A stretch of DNA of 64,000 bases, from NCBI GenBank assembly GCA_964388275.1, contig CAYLZD010000006.1:1-64000 (forward strand), in the 5' to 3' direction. The position numbers and the translations under genes were made by a program. The stretch is from JARYLZ01 sp964388275. Its GTDB lineage: Bacteria; Bacteroidota; Ignavibacteria; SZUA-365. Shown piece by piece: positions 57,154-64,000 of the stretch (the first letter of the stretch is position 1; the number at the start of each line of letters is the position of its first letter). The notes under the pieces are model-generated. The model did no database searches. It was given only the letters and a program-made list of their open reading frames with translations, and had not been told where the DNA came from.

Positions 57154-58164
57154 TTAACTCTCGAAGAAGTTTATTATTGGGGATTCCTTGATTTTCAGAA
57201 TTCCGTCCACGGGCCTGATCTCGGCGCGTATCGTGTCGCGGATATCCGCGAAACTCGTGCCTTTCATGAGCAGGACGATGTCGTACTTGCCCTTGACGTA
57301 GTCGCAGTACACCACATGGTCGTTGAAATAGAGCGTCGGATAAATCGTGTCGAGCTTTTCCTTCTCCACCTCCAGCAACACGTAAGAGTTCGCGCCGCCG
57401 CGGGAGCTGAGTTTGTTTTCGAATACATCCCCTCCGGGTTCCCTGCCGAGAGCGCGTTCCACCGTCGCCATCAGGTTGCTGATCTGCGCTTCGAGCATCG
57501 GAGTTTCTACCGGCATGACAGCCGCTTCGCGTAGACACGGAATTTTGAGGATCTTGTTTTGTACGGTTTGGTTAACTATTTGTGTCGACTCGGCCTGTAG
57601 CAGGACAATGAGGTCATAATCTCCCTTCGTGGCGTTGCAATATAAAACATTTTCATGAAAATAGATGTCGCGATAAATTTCCATCATATCGGCGTCGTCG
57701 TCGAATTTCAGGGCGGCGTAGGTGCTGGCGGTTTTCAGCTCCTCGCGGACGGGTGGCGCCGCCGGCATTGTGGTTTCGGCTTCCCCATTCTTTACGGATA
57801 TGGCCGAGAACAGGTCGGTCAGATCATCCACGGAGAACGGTTTCTCGAGGAAACCGTCGGCATTTTCGAGACGAGCTTCTTCGACGAGCGTGTCGTTGCC
57901 AAAGCCTGAGATGAGCACGACAGGGACGGCTGGATACATCTGCTTGATGACTTTGAGAATCTTTACGCCGTCGATGTCGGGGAGTTTGACGTCGAGGACA
58001 ACATAGTCGAATGACGCGTCGTTGGCCTTGTGTGTTTCAAGTGTTTTCAGCGCCTTGATGCCGTTTTCGCAGGGCTCAATGCTGTAGCCCTTTTGCATGA
58101 GACCGATGGAGAGACTGCGCCTGAGAGATGCTTCATCGTCAATAAGAAATACCTTGGGTTCCAT
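57154..58164 (-). CDS. Receiver protein with two Lrp/AsnC-type ligand-binding domains
   Basis: 336 residues. A receiver domain (1-120) has Asp9-Asp10, phosphoacceptor Asp58 (VVLDVKLPD) and Lys108 (LEKPF). Two segments (about 146-222 and 258-334) resemble the effector-binding alpha/beta RAM domain of Lrp/AsnC proteins: STYAALKF, then KGDYDLIVLLQAEST; and NSYVLLEV, then KGKYDIVLLMKGTS. They share FHENVLYCNATKGDYD / FNDHVVYCDYVKGKYD, so they are an internal duplication. There is no HTH. Such stand-alone RAM domains bind amino acids or other small ligands. As first gene of the electron-transfer operon it may sense a metabolite together with phosphorylation. The assignment to RAM is by pattern and should be tested by profile search. 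Confidence 0.8.
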   Translation of the reverse strand: MEPKVFLIDDEASLRRSLSIGLMQKGYSIEPCENGIKALKTLETHKANDASFDYVVLDVKLPDIDGVKILKVIKQMYPAVPVVLISGFGNDTLVEEARLENADGFLEKPFSVDDLTDLFSAISVKNGEAETTMPAAPPVREELKTASTYAALKFDDDADMMEIYRDIYFHENVLYCNATKGDYDLIVLLQAESTQIVNQTVQNKILKIPCLREAAVMPVETPMLEAQISNLMATVERALGREPGGDVFENKLSSRGGANSYVLLEVEKEKLDTIYPTLYFNDHVVYCDYVKGKYDIVLLMKGTSFADIRDTIRAEIRPVDGILKIKESPIINFFES

Positions 58165-58645
58165 GTCGCGCTCCGAAACTGTTGGAAGATTTTTTTCAGT
58201 CGAATCTTAAGCAACCTATTCAAAAAGCATGCCACACGGAAAAACAGCAATGCCGGAGAGGTGGCGCTTTGTTGTCGCAGCCCCTAGGTGTGATGCAAAT
58301 GCTTGTTATTGAAAGAATATATCGGCAGGTAAGCGGAGTTCAGAAAAGGAAGAACAGAAAGTGGGAAGCACTTCCGGATCTTGAGTACGCTCGCGCCGGT
58401 AGCTTTCGCTCAAGAAGTCAACGTTTGATGCGCGATGCCGTGCTAAAAAACTTTACAACGCACACTTCGCGGATTAATTGAATAATATCAGTTGGTTAAA
58501 ACCGATAAATATTTTTCCATAAAAATACTGAACACATTGGCGAAGTATCGGCGCAAGGGCGAACCAATGCGCAACAGGTGGCGCGGTTCGCTGGAGAGCG
58601 GATAAACGGACGTTGATAAAAGGGGTGTGAAATGTGTGTTGGACT
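58165..58645. other. Operon upstream region without a gene
   Basis: About 480 bp, AT-richer than its surroundings. It contains the sigma-54-like site (58219-58234), a small palindrome GGAAG-CA-CTTCC (58364-58375) that could be part of an activator site, and an AT hairpin TATTTTT-CCAT-AAAAATA (58510-58527). No protein gene is supported. Confidence 0.6.
58219..58234 (-). promoter_or_regulatory. Sigma-54-like promoter of the electron-transfer operon
   Basis: On the minus strand TGGCATGCTTTTTGAA fits the -24/-12 pattern TGGCAY-N5-TTGC, with correct spacing but A instead of C at the final conserved -12 position. It lies 55 nt before the first start codon of an operon whose last gene is a sigma-54 activator, which supports it. 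Confidence 0.45.
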
Positions 58646-58948
58646 TCAAACGGGAGTCGAAGATTCCCCGCTGTTGACGCCGTCATCCGCCGGTTGTATT
58701 TCCCCGTCGGTCACGGCGGTTTCGCCCGCGGCGGCTTCCTCCTCCAGTTCCGCGCTCTGGCGGTTCCACAGGCGTATCAACAGCGCCACAACGAGAAACA
58801 GGAGCGCCGCGCCGATGAGAATGCCCATGATTATTCCCTCGTCGCTGGCGCCGCCGGTTCCCGCGCGAAGCGGAAGCGGCAAAGCCGAAAAAACCAGAAA
58901 GGCGGCGCTTATCGCCTCGCCGCTGCAGCGATTGTAAGAGCGTGGCAT
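58646..58948 (-). CDS. Small membrane protein with acidic tail
   Basis: 100 residues, not recognised. It has a basic N-terminus with a hydrophobic stretch (ISAAFLVFSALPLPLRA), which may be a signal peptide, then one membrane helix (GIIMGILIGAALLFLVVALLI), a WNRQ boundary and an acidic Glu/Asp/Ala-rich tail. The topology and composition look protein-like; the opposite-strand frames have no such pattern. It is transcribed leftward away from the 59049 gene. Confidence 0.55.
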   Translation of the reverse strand: MPRSYNRCSGEAISAAFLVFSALPLPLRAGTGGASDEGIIMGILIGAALLFLVVALLIRLWNRQSAELEEEAAAGETAVTDGEIQPADDGVNSGESSTPV

Positions 58949-59048
58949 CTGTATAGCCTCGAATTCATTTCAGTGCAACTTCAACAATCGCGGATTGAAT
59001 GTCAAGGCGGGCGTTTTCTCATCTCAAGCGGATTCACGACATTGCGGT

Positions 59049-59990
59049 ATGCACGACCGCTTTACGGTAGCAGACATCGACGAAGAAATTGCGCGCCGCG
59101 TATTCGCGCGCAACATTGCGAACAGCCAGAGAGTGATAACGGGCGATTTCGAGACGCCGCTCGCCGATCTGATCGAGCAGTTCGAACAGCCTCCGCTTGC
59201 CGACTCGCGCATGATCCCGCTTGCCGATCTATCGAAACGAATCGCGCGCGCTCTCAGGCAGGGTTTCGCGGGCTTGCCGCCCAACGGCTTCGAATTTTGC
59301 GCGTGGCTCTGGGACGTCGCCCCGCTGCATGTGGTCGGCATACCTCAACTCAACGACATGGCGGCGTCGCGCGCCTATCACACGGGCGTCATACATCTGC
59401 GCAAGATTGCGGCCATGGTCCTCGGTCTGTACGTGATCGAGCAGCCCCAGCGGGTTCCCTCGCTGATACCGATGCTGGACTCGAGCGTGGACTGGGTGGA
59501 TGCGAGGAATCTGATAGTGTTTTCATTTCTGGACCACTATGTCCACAATTTCGAGGAGGAGTATGCCTCTTTGCTCCGGCTAGCGGGAGAAAGACGCCTC
59601 ATGCGGAAGCTGCTTCCGCTCGGAGTGGCCGCGAGAGCCGTGCTTCAGGATTCCTCGTACACGCCGATGTCGCTCGCGCTGCTCACACCGACCTTCGAGG
59701 CGATAGGGGATTCCAGCATCTACTCCGGCATAACCTACGCGCTCAGATCGGCGGCTCTTTACGGAGATCATCACGCGCTCGGACTTTATGTGGCCGCACA
59801 GCGGCATCAGGGGCATCCGGCCGTACGGCGGGTGATCGCCGAAGCTTTCCGGCTGCCCCGCATGCGCTGGGCAGGCCTGGCCGAAGATGTTCTTCCCGTG
59901 TTGCGCGACTGGATGTCCGACGCGCGGGTTGAAGAGAAAGGACGGTTTCAGAGCGCCATCAACGCAATGGAGAGCTGCAACGATGATTGA
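59049..59990 (+). CDS. Uncharacterised helical protein
   Basis: 313 residues from Met at 59049; an earlier Met at 58995 adds 18 residues of poor protein character. I do not recognise the family. It is predicted mostly helical with Leu/Ala/Arg-rich segments (for example RKIAAMVLGLYVIEQPQRVPS and MRKLLPLGVAARAVLQDSS), reminiscent of HEAT-like repeats, but no repeat period is obvious. No signal peptide or membrane segment. It is convergent with the subtilase gene at 60113. Confidence 0.6.
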   Translation: MHDRFTVADIDEEIARRVFARNIANSQRVITGDFETPLADLIEQFEQPPLADSRMIPLADLSKRIARALRQGFAGLPPNGFEFCAWLWDVAPLHVVGIPQLNDMAASRAYHTGVIHLRKIAAMVLGLYVIEQPQRVPSLIPMLDSSVDWVDARNLIVFSFLDHYVHNFEEEYASLLRLAGERRLMRKLLPLGVAARAVLQDSSYTPMSLALLTPTFEAIGDSSIYSGITYALRSAALYGDHHALGLYVAAQRHQGHPAVRRVIAEAFRLPRMRWAGLAEDVLPVLRDWMSDARVEEKGRFQSAINAMESCNDD

Positions 59991-60112
59991 AACGCCGGCC
60001 TCCGCAGCGCGGCATCACTGGCTTTTGCGAACCAGCGAGACGTCCCGGCCTGCAAACCGAAGCGAGCGGCGATAGACCGGGCAGCCGGCGGAACGCCGAA
60101 CCGCGGCCCGCT

Positions 60113-63085
60113 TCAACGGATGCGTACGCTCCTGTAAACGGCATCGCCGCCGGACGACACTCCCAGCAAATATGCACCGGGACGCAGATCCGAAGCCGGT
60201 ATGCGGATGTCCTGCGTGCCGGGAGCAGAGCAGTGAAAGACGCGTCCGTAAACCAGCCGTCCCAGCATGTCGTGCAAACGTATGTCGATCCGTCGCGCCG
60301 ATGCCACCTCAATTTTCAGGAGGGCATTATCGCCACGGAGCGGATGCGGCGAGAGCGAGACGATGCGCAGGGAAACCGCTTCGGGCGTCGCGATGGCTGA
60401 CGATGTCGAACCTTCGATTTCTTTCCACTTGTCGAGGGCGTGCGGAGTGGTCGAGAGTATGTCGTCTTTGTTCAAACCAGCGAACAGGGCGAACGCCACG
60501 ACGCAACTGTCGCCGGGCTGGAGCGTATGCGGACCGTTCGAAATAACCTGGGAGATATCGGTGAACATCGAGCGCACATTCCATATACCGCTGCTTAGCG
60601 AACGCCATTTCTCTTCCTTCGTGTAACCGTTGTGTATGCCGAAGACCGGCGGAGCGGCGTCGGTTTCCGGGTTCGCGATGGTCACGAAATGCGTCGGTTT
60701 TCCGCGCGTGAGCACTGTGGCGCCCACGAAGGTTTTAACCTCCTTGTTGAAGTCGTGCGCCCAGCATGTCATGGAAGCAGAGTCGAAATCCGAGTAGTCG
60801 CTCATGGCCGAAGGGCCGATATCCCAATCGAAGAACAGCCCCGCGTGCAAATCTTCAAGCAGCGTCCCCGAGGTATTGCGGATGGTGTAGCGGAGAAACA
60901 CGGTATTTGCGAGCCTCGTCTCAGTGAAGGCCCAAGAATGCAAGGTGACCTCGACTCCGAGCCGCGCCCCGATCGCTGCGTTGCTGTCGGTGAAAGTGGT
61001 GACTCCCTCCTGTGCGGCCAACCGTCCAGGAGCGCGCATTGTCACTGGAGCGCTGCCGGCGAAGTCCGCGCATTGCATGTTGCCGGTGTGATTGCGCGCC
61101 ACATCCACCACAACCGGTTCGCCGTCTATCCTGGCGCCTATCATGAGCGCTCCCTCGAAGAGCACGTTGAAGCCGCTGTTCCGGAACATGAAGCCCTTGC
61201 CTCTCACGCCTGAGAAATCATCGAAGCCGATGTTTCCGTCGTTGGAAATGGTTGTTGTGACGTCGTTGACGTTGTGATCGCGGTAAGTCTGCTGCCAGAT
61301 GAAGGAGAAGCCGCCGTAGTCGTCGTAACCGTCGTCGGTGATGGAGAAGAACATGTCGATCTGCTCGTTGTAGGATTCAACGTCGGCGAGCTGTATCACG
61401 AAGGGCGAGTTCTCGTTGTCGGATACCCCCCCGGACTCTAGGGCGCCGAGCGCGTGTTCGCCCGCGATTATCGTCACGTTCCGGCTTTTTGTGGCGAGCG
61501 TGACCGTCGCATTCCTGGTGGCTGCGAGGAAATTCTGCCAGCGCATGGTCACTTCGAGTTTCTCGCCGCGGTCGAAAACGCCGTCGCCGTTGCCGTAGGT
61601 TTTATCCGTGACCTCATACTGCGTCATGCGCACTGAAGGCAGTGACAGTGTCAGAGCCCGCGCCGCGTTGACGCGGCCGTAGCCGATTTTCCGTTCGTAG
61701 CGCCTGGTCTGCAGTGAATCTATGTTGTCGCCGCTCACGCGCACCTGCTCGGCGAGAGCGCGTCCGCGCAGATCGGGCCGGTGCGCCGCGACGAGCGCGA
61801 GCACTCCCGAGCAGTTGGGCGCGGCCATCGAGGTGCCCGACATGAAGGAATACGCGCTGTTGGAAGCGCTGACCGCGCTTACAATGCCGTCGCCGGGCGC
61901 CGAGACGTCGACCCAGGTGGCGTAGTTGGAAAAATAACTCACCCGGTCGCCGTCGCCGGTGCTGGCGACGGACAGCACGTTCGGGTAAGCGGCGGGAGTG
62001 AAGACCTCGTCGCGGCCGTTGTTGCCCGCGGCGGCGACAACGACGGCGCCCTTCGCCAGAGCATAGTCAATTCTGTCGATTTCGCTCTGAAGATAGCCGC
62101 CCGCGCCGCCCCAGCTGCAATTGATGACGACGGCGCCCATGTCGGCCGCGTATACGATTCCGTCGTAACCGCGGATGATGCTTTCGCCGCCCGCGTCGGA
62201 GCCGCATTTGACCGGGAGATAACTGCATTCGAAGGCCACGCCGGCTATGCCCTTGGAGTTGTTGCCAATGGCCGCGGTTATTCCGGCTACGTGCGTGCCG
62301 TGATTGTTGCCGGTTTGTGTCGGCAGGGGATTTGTGTCGTAATACGCACCGCCGCCGCTGCCGTCGGCACCGGCGAAATCGATGCCTATGATGTCGTCCA
62401 CGTATCCGTTGCCGTCGTCGTCTATGCCGTTGAGGTCGGCTGTCGTGAAGCGCCCGTCTTTGTTGATGTCCTCGCCTGGATTTATGGCCGTGTTATCCCT
62501 CAGATCCTCGTGCGTCCACTGCACTCCGGAATCGACAATTCCTATGATAATATCCTTTTTGCCGCGTGTGATCTCCCATGCGTCCTTGACTCGCATCGCG
62601 TCGAGCGCGTACTGCTGCCCGAGCATGGCGTCGTTGGGCGCGTATGCCGTCCTGTGTATTCTTTCCGGTTCGGCGTACTCGACGCCCGGCACGGCGCAGA
62701 GAGCCCGTGCAACTTCGATGGGATCGGAATTCGAGGAATACGTTATCCTGTACATGCGGTCGAGGCCGAAATCGGCGCCCGAGCCGTTGGCTCTGTTCCG
62801 GAGCGGCGGATACATCTGCATGGTTTCGTGCACTCCGTATCGGATGTACACCGTGCCCGCGGCCGGCAAAGCAGCCGAATGTTTCGAGAGATGGCGCTTC
62901 ACTTCGGGAGCGAATTTCACGATCACGGTTCTCGCTTGCCATTCTCCGCCTTTCAGGCGGTCGAGACGATATGTGTTGCCGCCGCCGCCCGAAGGTGACG
63001 CGGCTGAAGCCGTGGCGGAGACAAGAGAAAACAGTATGACTGCACGCAGGAGAAGGTATGCGGGGAATTTCGTCGCCAAATGCAT
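60113..63085 (-). CDS. Secreted subtilisin-family protease with T9SS sorting domain
   Basis: 990 residues. Signal peptide (LLLRAVILFSLVSATASA), an inhibitor-like propeptide region (about 35-150; TVIVKFAPEVK), then the S8 catalytic domain with Asp185 (IVDSGVQW), His262 (NHGTHVAG) and Ser419 (SGTSMAAP). A calcium-type Asp cluster NKDGRFTTADLNGIDDDGNG lies between Asp and His. A long beta-rich region (about 480-900) and a T9SS type A domain (SPHPLRGDNALLKIEV ... GAYLLGV) follow. It is a second, complete exported subtilase, unlike the (CT)n one in signal and linkers. Confidence 0.92.
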   Translation of the reverse strand: MHLATKFPAYLLLRAVILFSLVSATASAASPSGGGGNTYRLDRLKGGEWQARTVIVKFAPEVKRHLSKHSAALPAAGTVYIRYGVHETMQMYPPLRNRANGSGADFGLDRMYRITYSSNSDPIEVARALCAVPGVEYAEPERIHRTAYAPNDAMLGQQYALDAMRVKDAWEITRGKKDIIIGIVDSGVQWTHEDLRDNTAINPGEDINKDGRFTTADLNGIDDDGNGYVDDIIGIDFAGADGSGGGAYYDTNPLPTQTGNNHGTHVAGITAAIGNNSKGIAGVAFECSYLPVKCGSDAGGESIIRGYDGIVYAADMGAVVINCSWGGAGGYLQSEIDRIDYALAKGAVVVAAAGNNGRDEVFTPAAYPNVLSVASTGDGDRVSYFSNYATWVDVSAPGDGIVSAVSASNSAYSFMSGTSMAAPNCSGVLALVAAHRPDLRGRALAEQVRVSGDNIDSLQTRRYERKIGYGRVNAARALTLSLPSVRMTQYEVTDKTYGNGDGVFDRGEKLEVTMRWQNFLAATRNATVTLATKSRNVTIIAGEHALGALESGGVSDNENSPFVIQLADVESYNEQIDMFFSITDDGYDDYGGFSFIWQQTYRDHNVNDVTTTISNDGNIGFDDFSGVRGKGFMFRNSGFNVLFEGALMIGARIDGEPVVVDVARNHTGNMQCADFAGSAPVTMRAPGRLAAQEGVTTFTDSNAAIGARLGVEVTLHSWAFTETRLANTVFLRYTIRNTSGTLLEDLHAGLFFDWDIGPSAMSDYSDFDSASMTCWAHDFNKEVKTFVGATVLTRGKPTHFVTIANPETDAAPPVFGIHNGYTKEEKWRSLSSGIWNVRSMFTDISQVISNGPHTLQPGDSCVVAFALFAGLNKDDILSTTPHALDKWKEIEGSTSSAIATPEAVSLRIVSLSPHPLRGDNALLKIEVASARRIDIRLHDMLGRLVYGRVFHCSAPGTQDIRIPASDLRPGAYLLGVSSGGDAVYRSVRIR

Positions 63086-63270
63086 GTGTTGTGCGGATAA
63101 TGGTTGTTTGCGGAACGCGCCGGCTTCAGGCGTCGGCGCTCCGTGGAATTACTGCTCAAAAATCGGATAAAATCGTTCCACGATGCAAGGCGAAAATGAA
63201 TTGCGGCGTACTTTCTGCGATGATCGGCCCTGGAAGCTGGGCGTCCCGGCGCCGGAACGGCCGGCCGTTA

Positions 63271-64000
63271 TCAATTCAGCTTCACGACTCTGCCCAGCAC
63301 GACCGGGGCTTCGGCCTGCAACTCGGACATCAACTCCCCTGTTCTCCGCTCATCCGCTATCAATATCATGCCGATGCCGAGGTTGAACGTGCGGCGCATG
63401 TCCTCCTCCGGCACCCGGCCGAGTTTCTGAATCACTCCGAAAATGGGCGGCCGTGTCCATGCGTTCCAGTCGACGTCGAGTGACAGGTTCTTCGGGATGA
63501 CGCGCATGGTGTTGCCGACAATGCCGCCGCCGGTTATATGCGAAACGCCGTGTACCGCGCCTACGCGCAGCAACGGATGCACAGAGTTCAGATAGGAACG
63601 ATGCACCGCGAGCAGCGCCTCGCCGAGAGTGCAGCCGAGCTCGTCAAAACTGGCGTTCAGCCCGAAATGCGGCAGCAGCGCGGCGCGCGCCAGCGAGTAG
63701 CCGTTGGTGTGCAGACCGGTGGAAGGCAGACCGATGAGAACATCGCCCTCGGCGACGTTGTCGCGGCTCAGTATGGCGCTTTTCTCCACGATGCCGACTA
63801 TCGTTCCCGCGATGTCGTATTCGTCAGGTGAATACATGCCCGGCATCTCGGCTGTTTCTCCGCCGATCAACGCGCACCCGTTTTCGCGGCAGGCGGCGAC
63901 GAAGCCGAGTATCACTTGTTCGGCCACTTCCGGCCTCAGTTTGCCGGTCGCGAAATAATCCAGGAAAAAAAGCGGGCGAGCTCCCGTGGTGAGTATGTCG
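63271..64000 (-). CDS. purM: Phosphoribosylformylglycinamidine cyclo-ligase (partial)
   Basis: The C-terminal about 243 residues of PurM; the 5' end lies beyond the right edge. The readable frame begins DILTTGARPLFFLDYFATGK, the conserved PurM segment, and continues with GCALIGGETAEMPGMY, GLPSTGLHTNGYSLAR and HITGGGIVGNTMRV. It forms aminoimidazole ribonucleotide in purine synthesis. Confidence 0.97.
   Translation of the reverse strand, partial: DILTTGARPLFFLDYFATGKLRPEVAEQVILGFVAACRENGCALIGGETAEMPGMYSPDEYDIAGTIVGIVEKSAILSRDNVAEGDVLIGLPSTGLHTNGYSLARAALLPHFGLNASFDELGCTLGEALLAVHRSYLNSVHPLLRVGAVHGVSHITGGGIVGNTMRVIPKNLSLDVDWNAWTRPPIFGVIQKLGRVPEEDMRRTFNLGIGMILIADERRTGELMSELQAEAPVVLGRVVKLN

Overview
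This window is about 59% GC and looks like a chromosomal scaffold from the Bacteroidota/Chlorobiota side of the tree, for example an Ignavibacteria- or Kapabacteria-like lineage. The main clue is eight secreted proteins that end in a type IX secretion (T9SS type A) sorting domain. Supporting clues are a 31-residue AURKAIP1/COX24-type ribosomal protein and a PlsY-type acyltransferase. A run of exactly 100 Ns at 27864-27963 inside a tandem repeat shows that this is a draft or metagenome assembly. The lineage call is inference; no rRNA is present.

Layout, left to right. 154-5094: a giant secreted VWA/Ig-repeat protein. 5416-6141: a YgjP-type metallopeptidase. 6297-6370: tRNA-Arg(UCU). 6680-9431: a leftward arsenic operon (arsR-arsC-arsM-acr3). 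9728-15313: a leftward housekeeping run (sppA, HU, TPR protein, COX24-like, HIT, YtxH-like, DUF948-like, UbiA-type prenyltransferase, DUF362). 15607-24552: a T9SS cargo island with an M36/M4-like metalloprotease, a subtilase whose signal peptide carries a (CT)13 tract, and two tandem propeller-like paralogues, the second interrupted by an amber codon. 24615-27721: plsY, an HtrA-like lipoprotein protease and purB. 27748-28230: an octamer repeat array. 28289-30252: ECF sigma factor, soluble zinc anti-sigma factor, DUF302 protein and thioredoxin. 30513-34815: two more T9SS cargo proteins. 35110-38044: CDP-glucose pathway genes (rfbF, rfbG, epimerase). 38327-44392: an alpha-2-macroglobulin. 44652-45032: a cupin. 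45301-47608: NfnA/NfnB-like pair. 47638-58164: a six-gene leftward operon. 58646-63085: a small membrane protein, an unknown protein and another T9SS subtilase. The 3' part of purM runs off the right edge.

The most interesting segment is 45301-58164. A leftward operon encodes a receiver protein with two Lrp/AsnC-type ligand-binding (RAM) domains and no DNA-binding domain, then HydC/NuoE-like, HydB/NuoF-like and NuoG-GltD fusion subunits, then a soluble PAS histidine kinase and a sigma-54 activator. It converges on an NfnAB-like pair. This suggests a flavin-based electron-bifurcating oxidoreductase packaged with its own redox-sensing phosphorelay. A sigma-54-like promoter lies 55 bp before its first gene.

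A second likely system is the ECF sigma/anti-sigma pair at 28289-29114. The anti-sigma factor has the Cys/His spacing of the RsrA disulfide-stress sensor, and a thioredoxin gene lies downstream. Intergenic DNA repeatedly holds degenerate heptamer (plus octamer and nonamer) short tandem repeats of several unrelated compositions.
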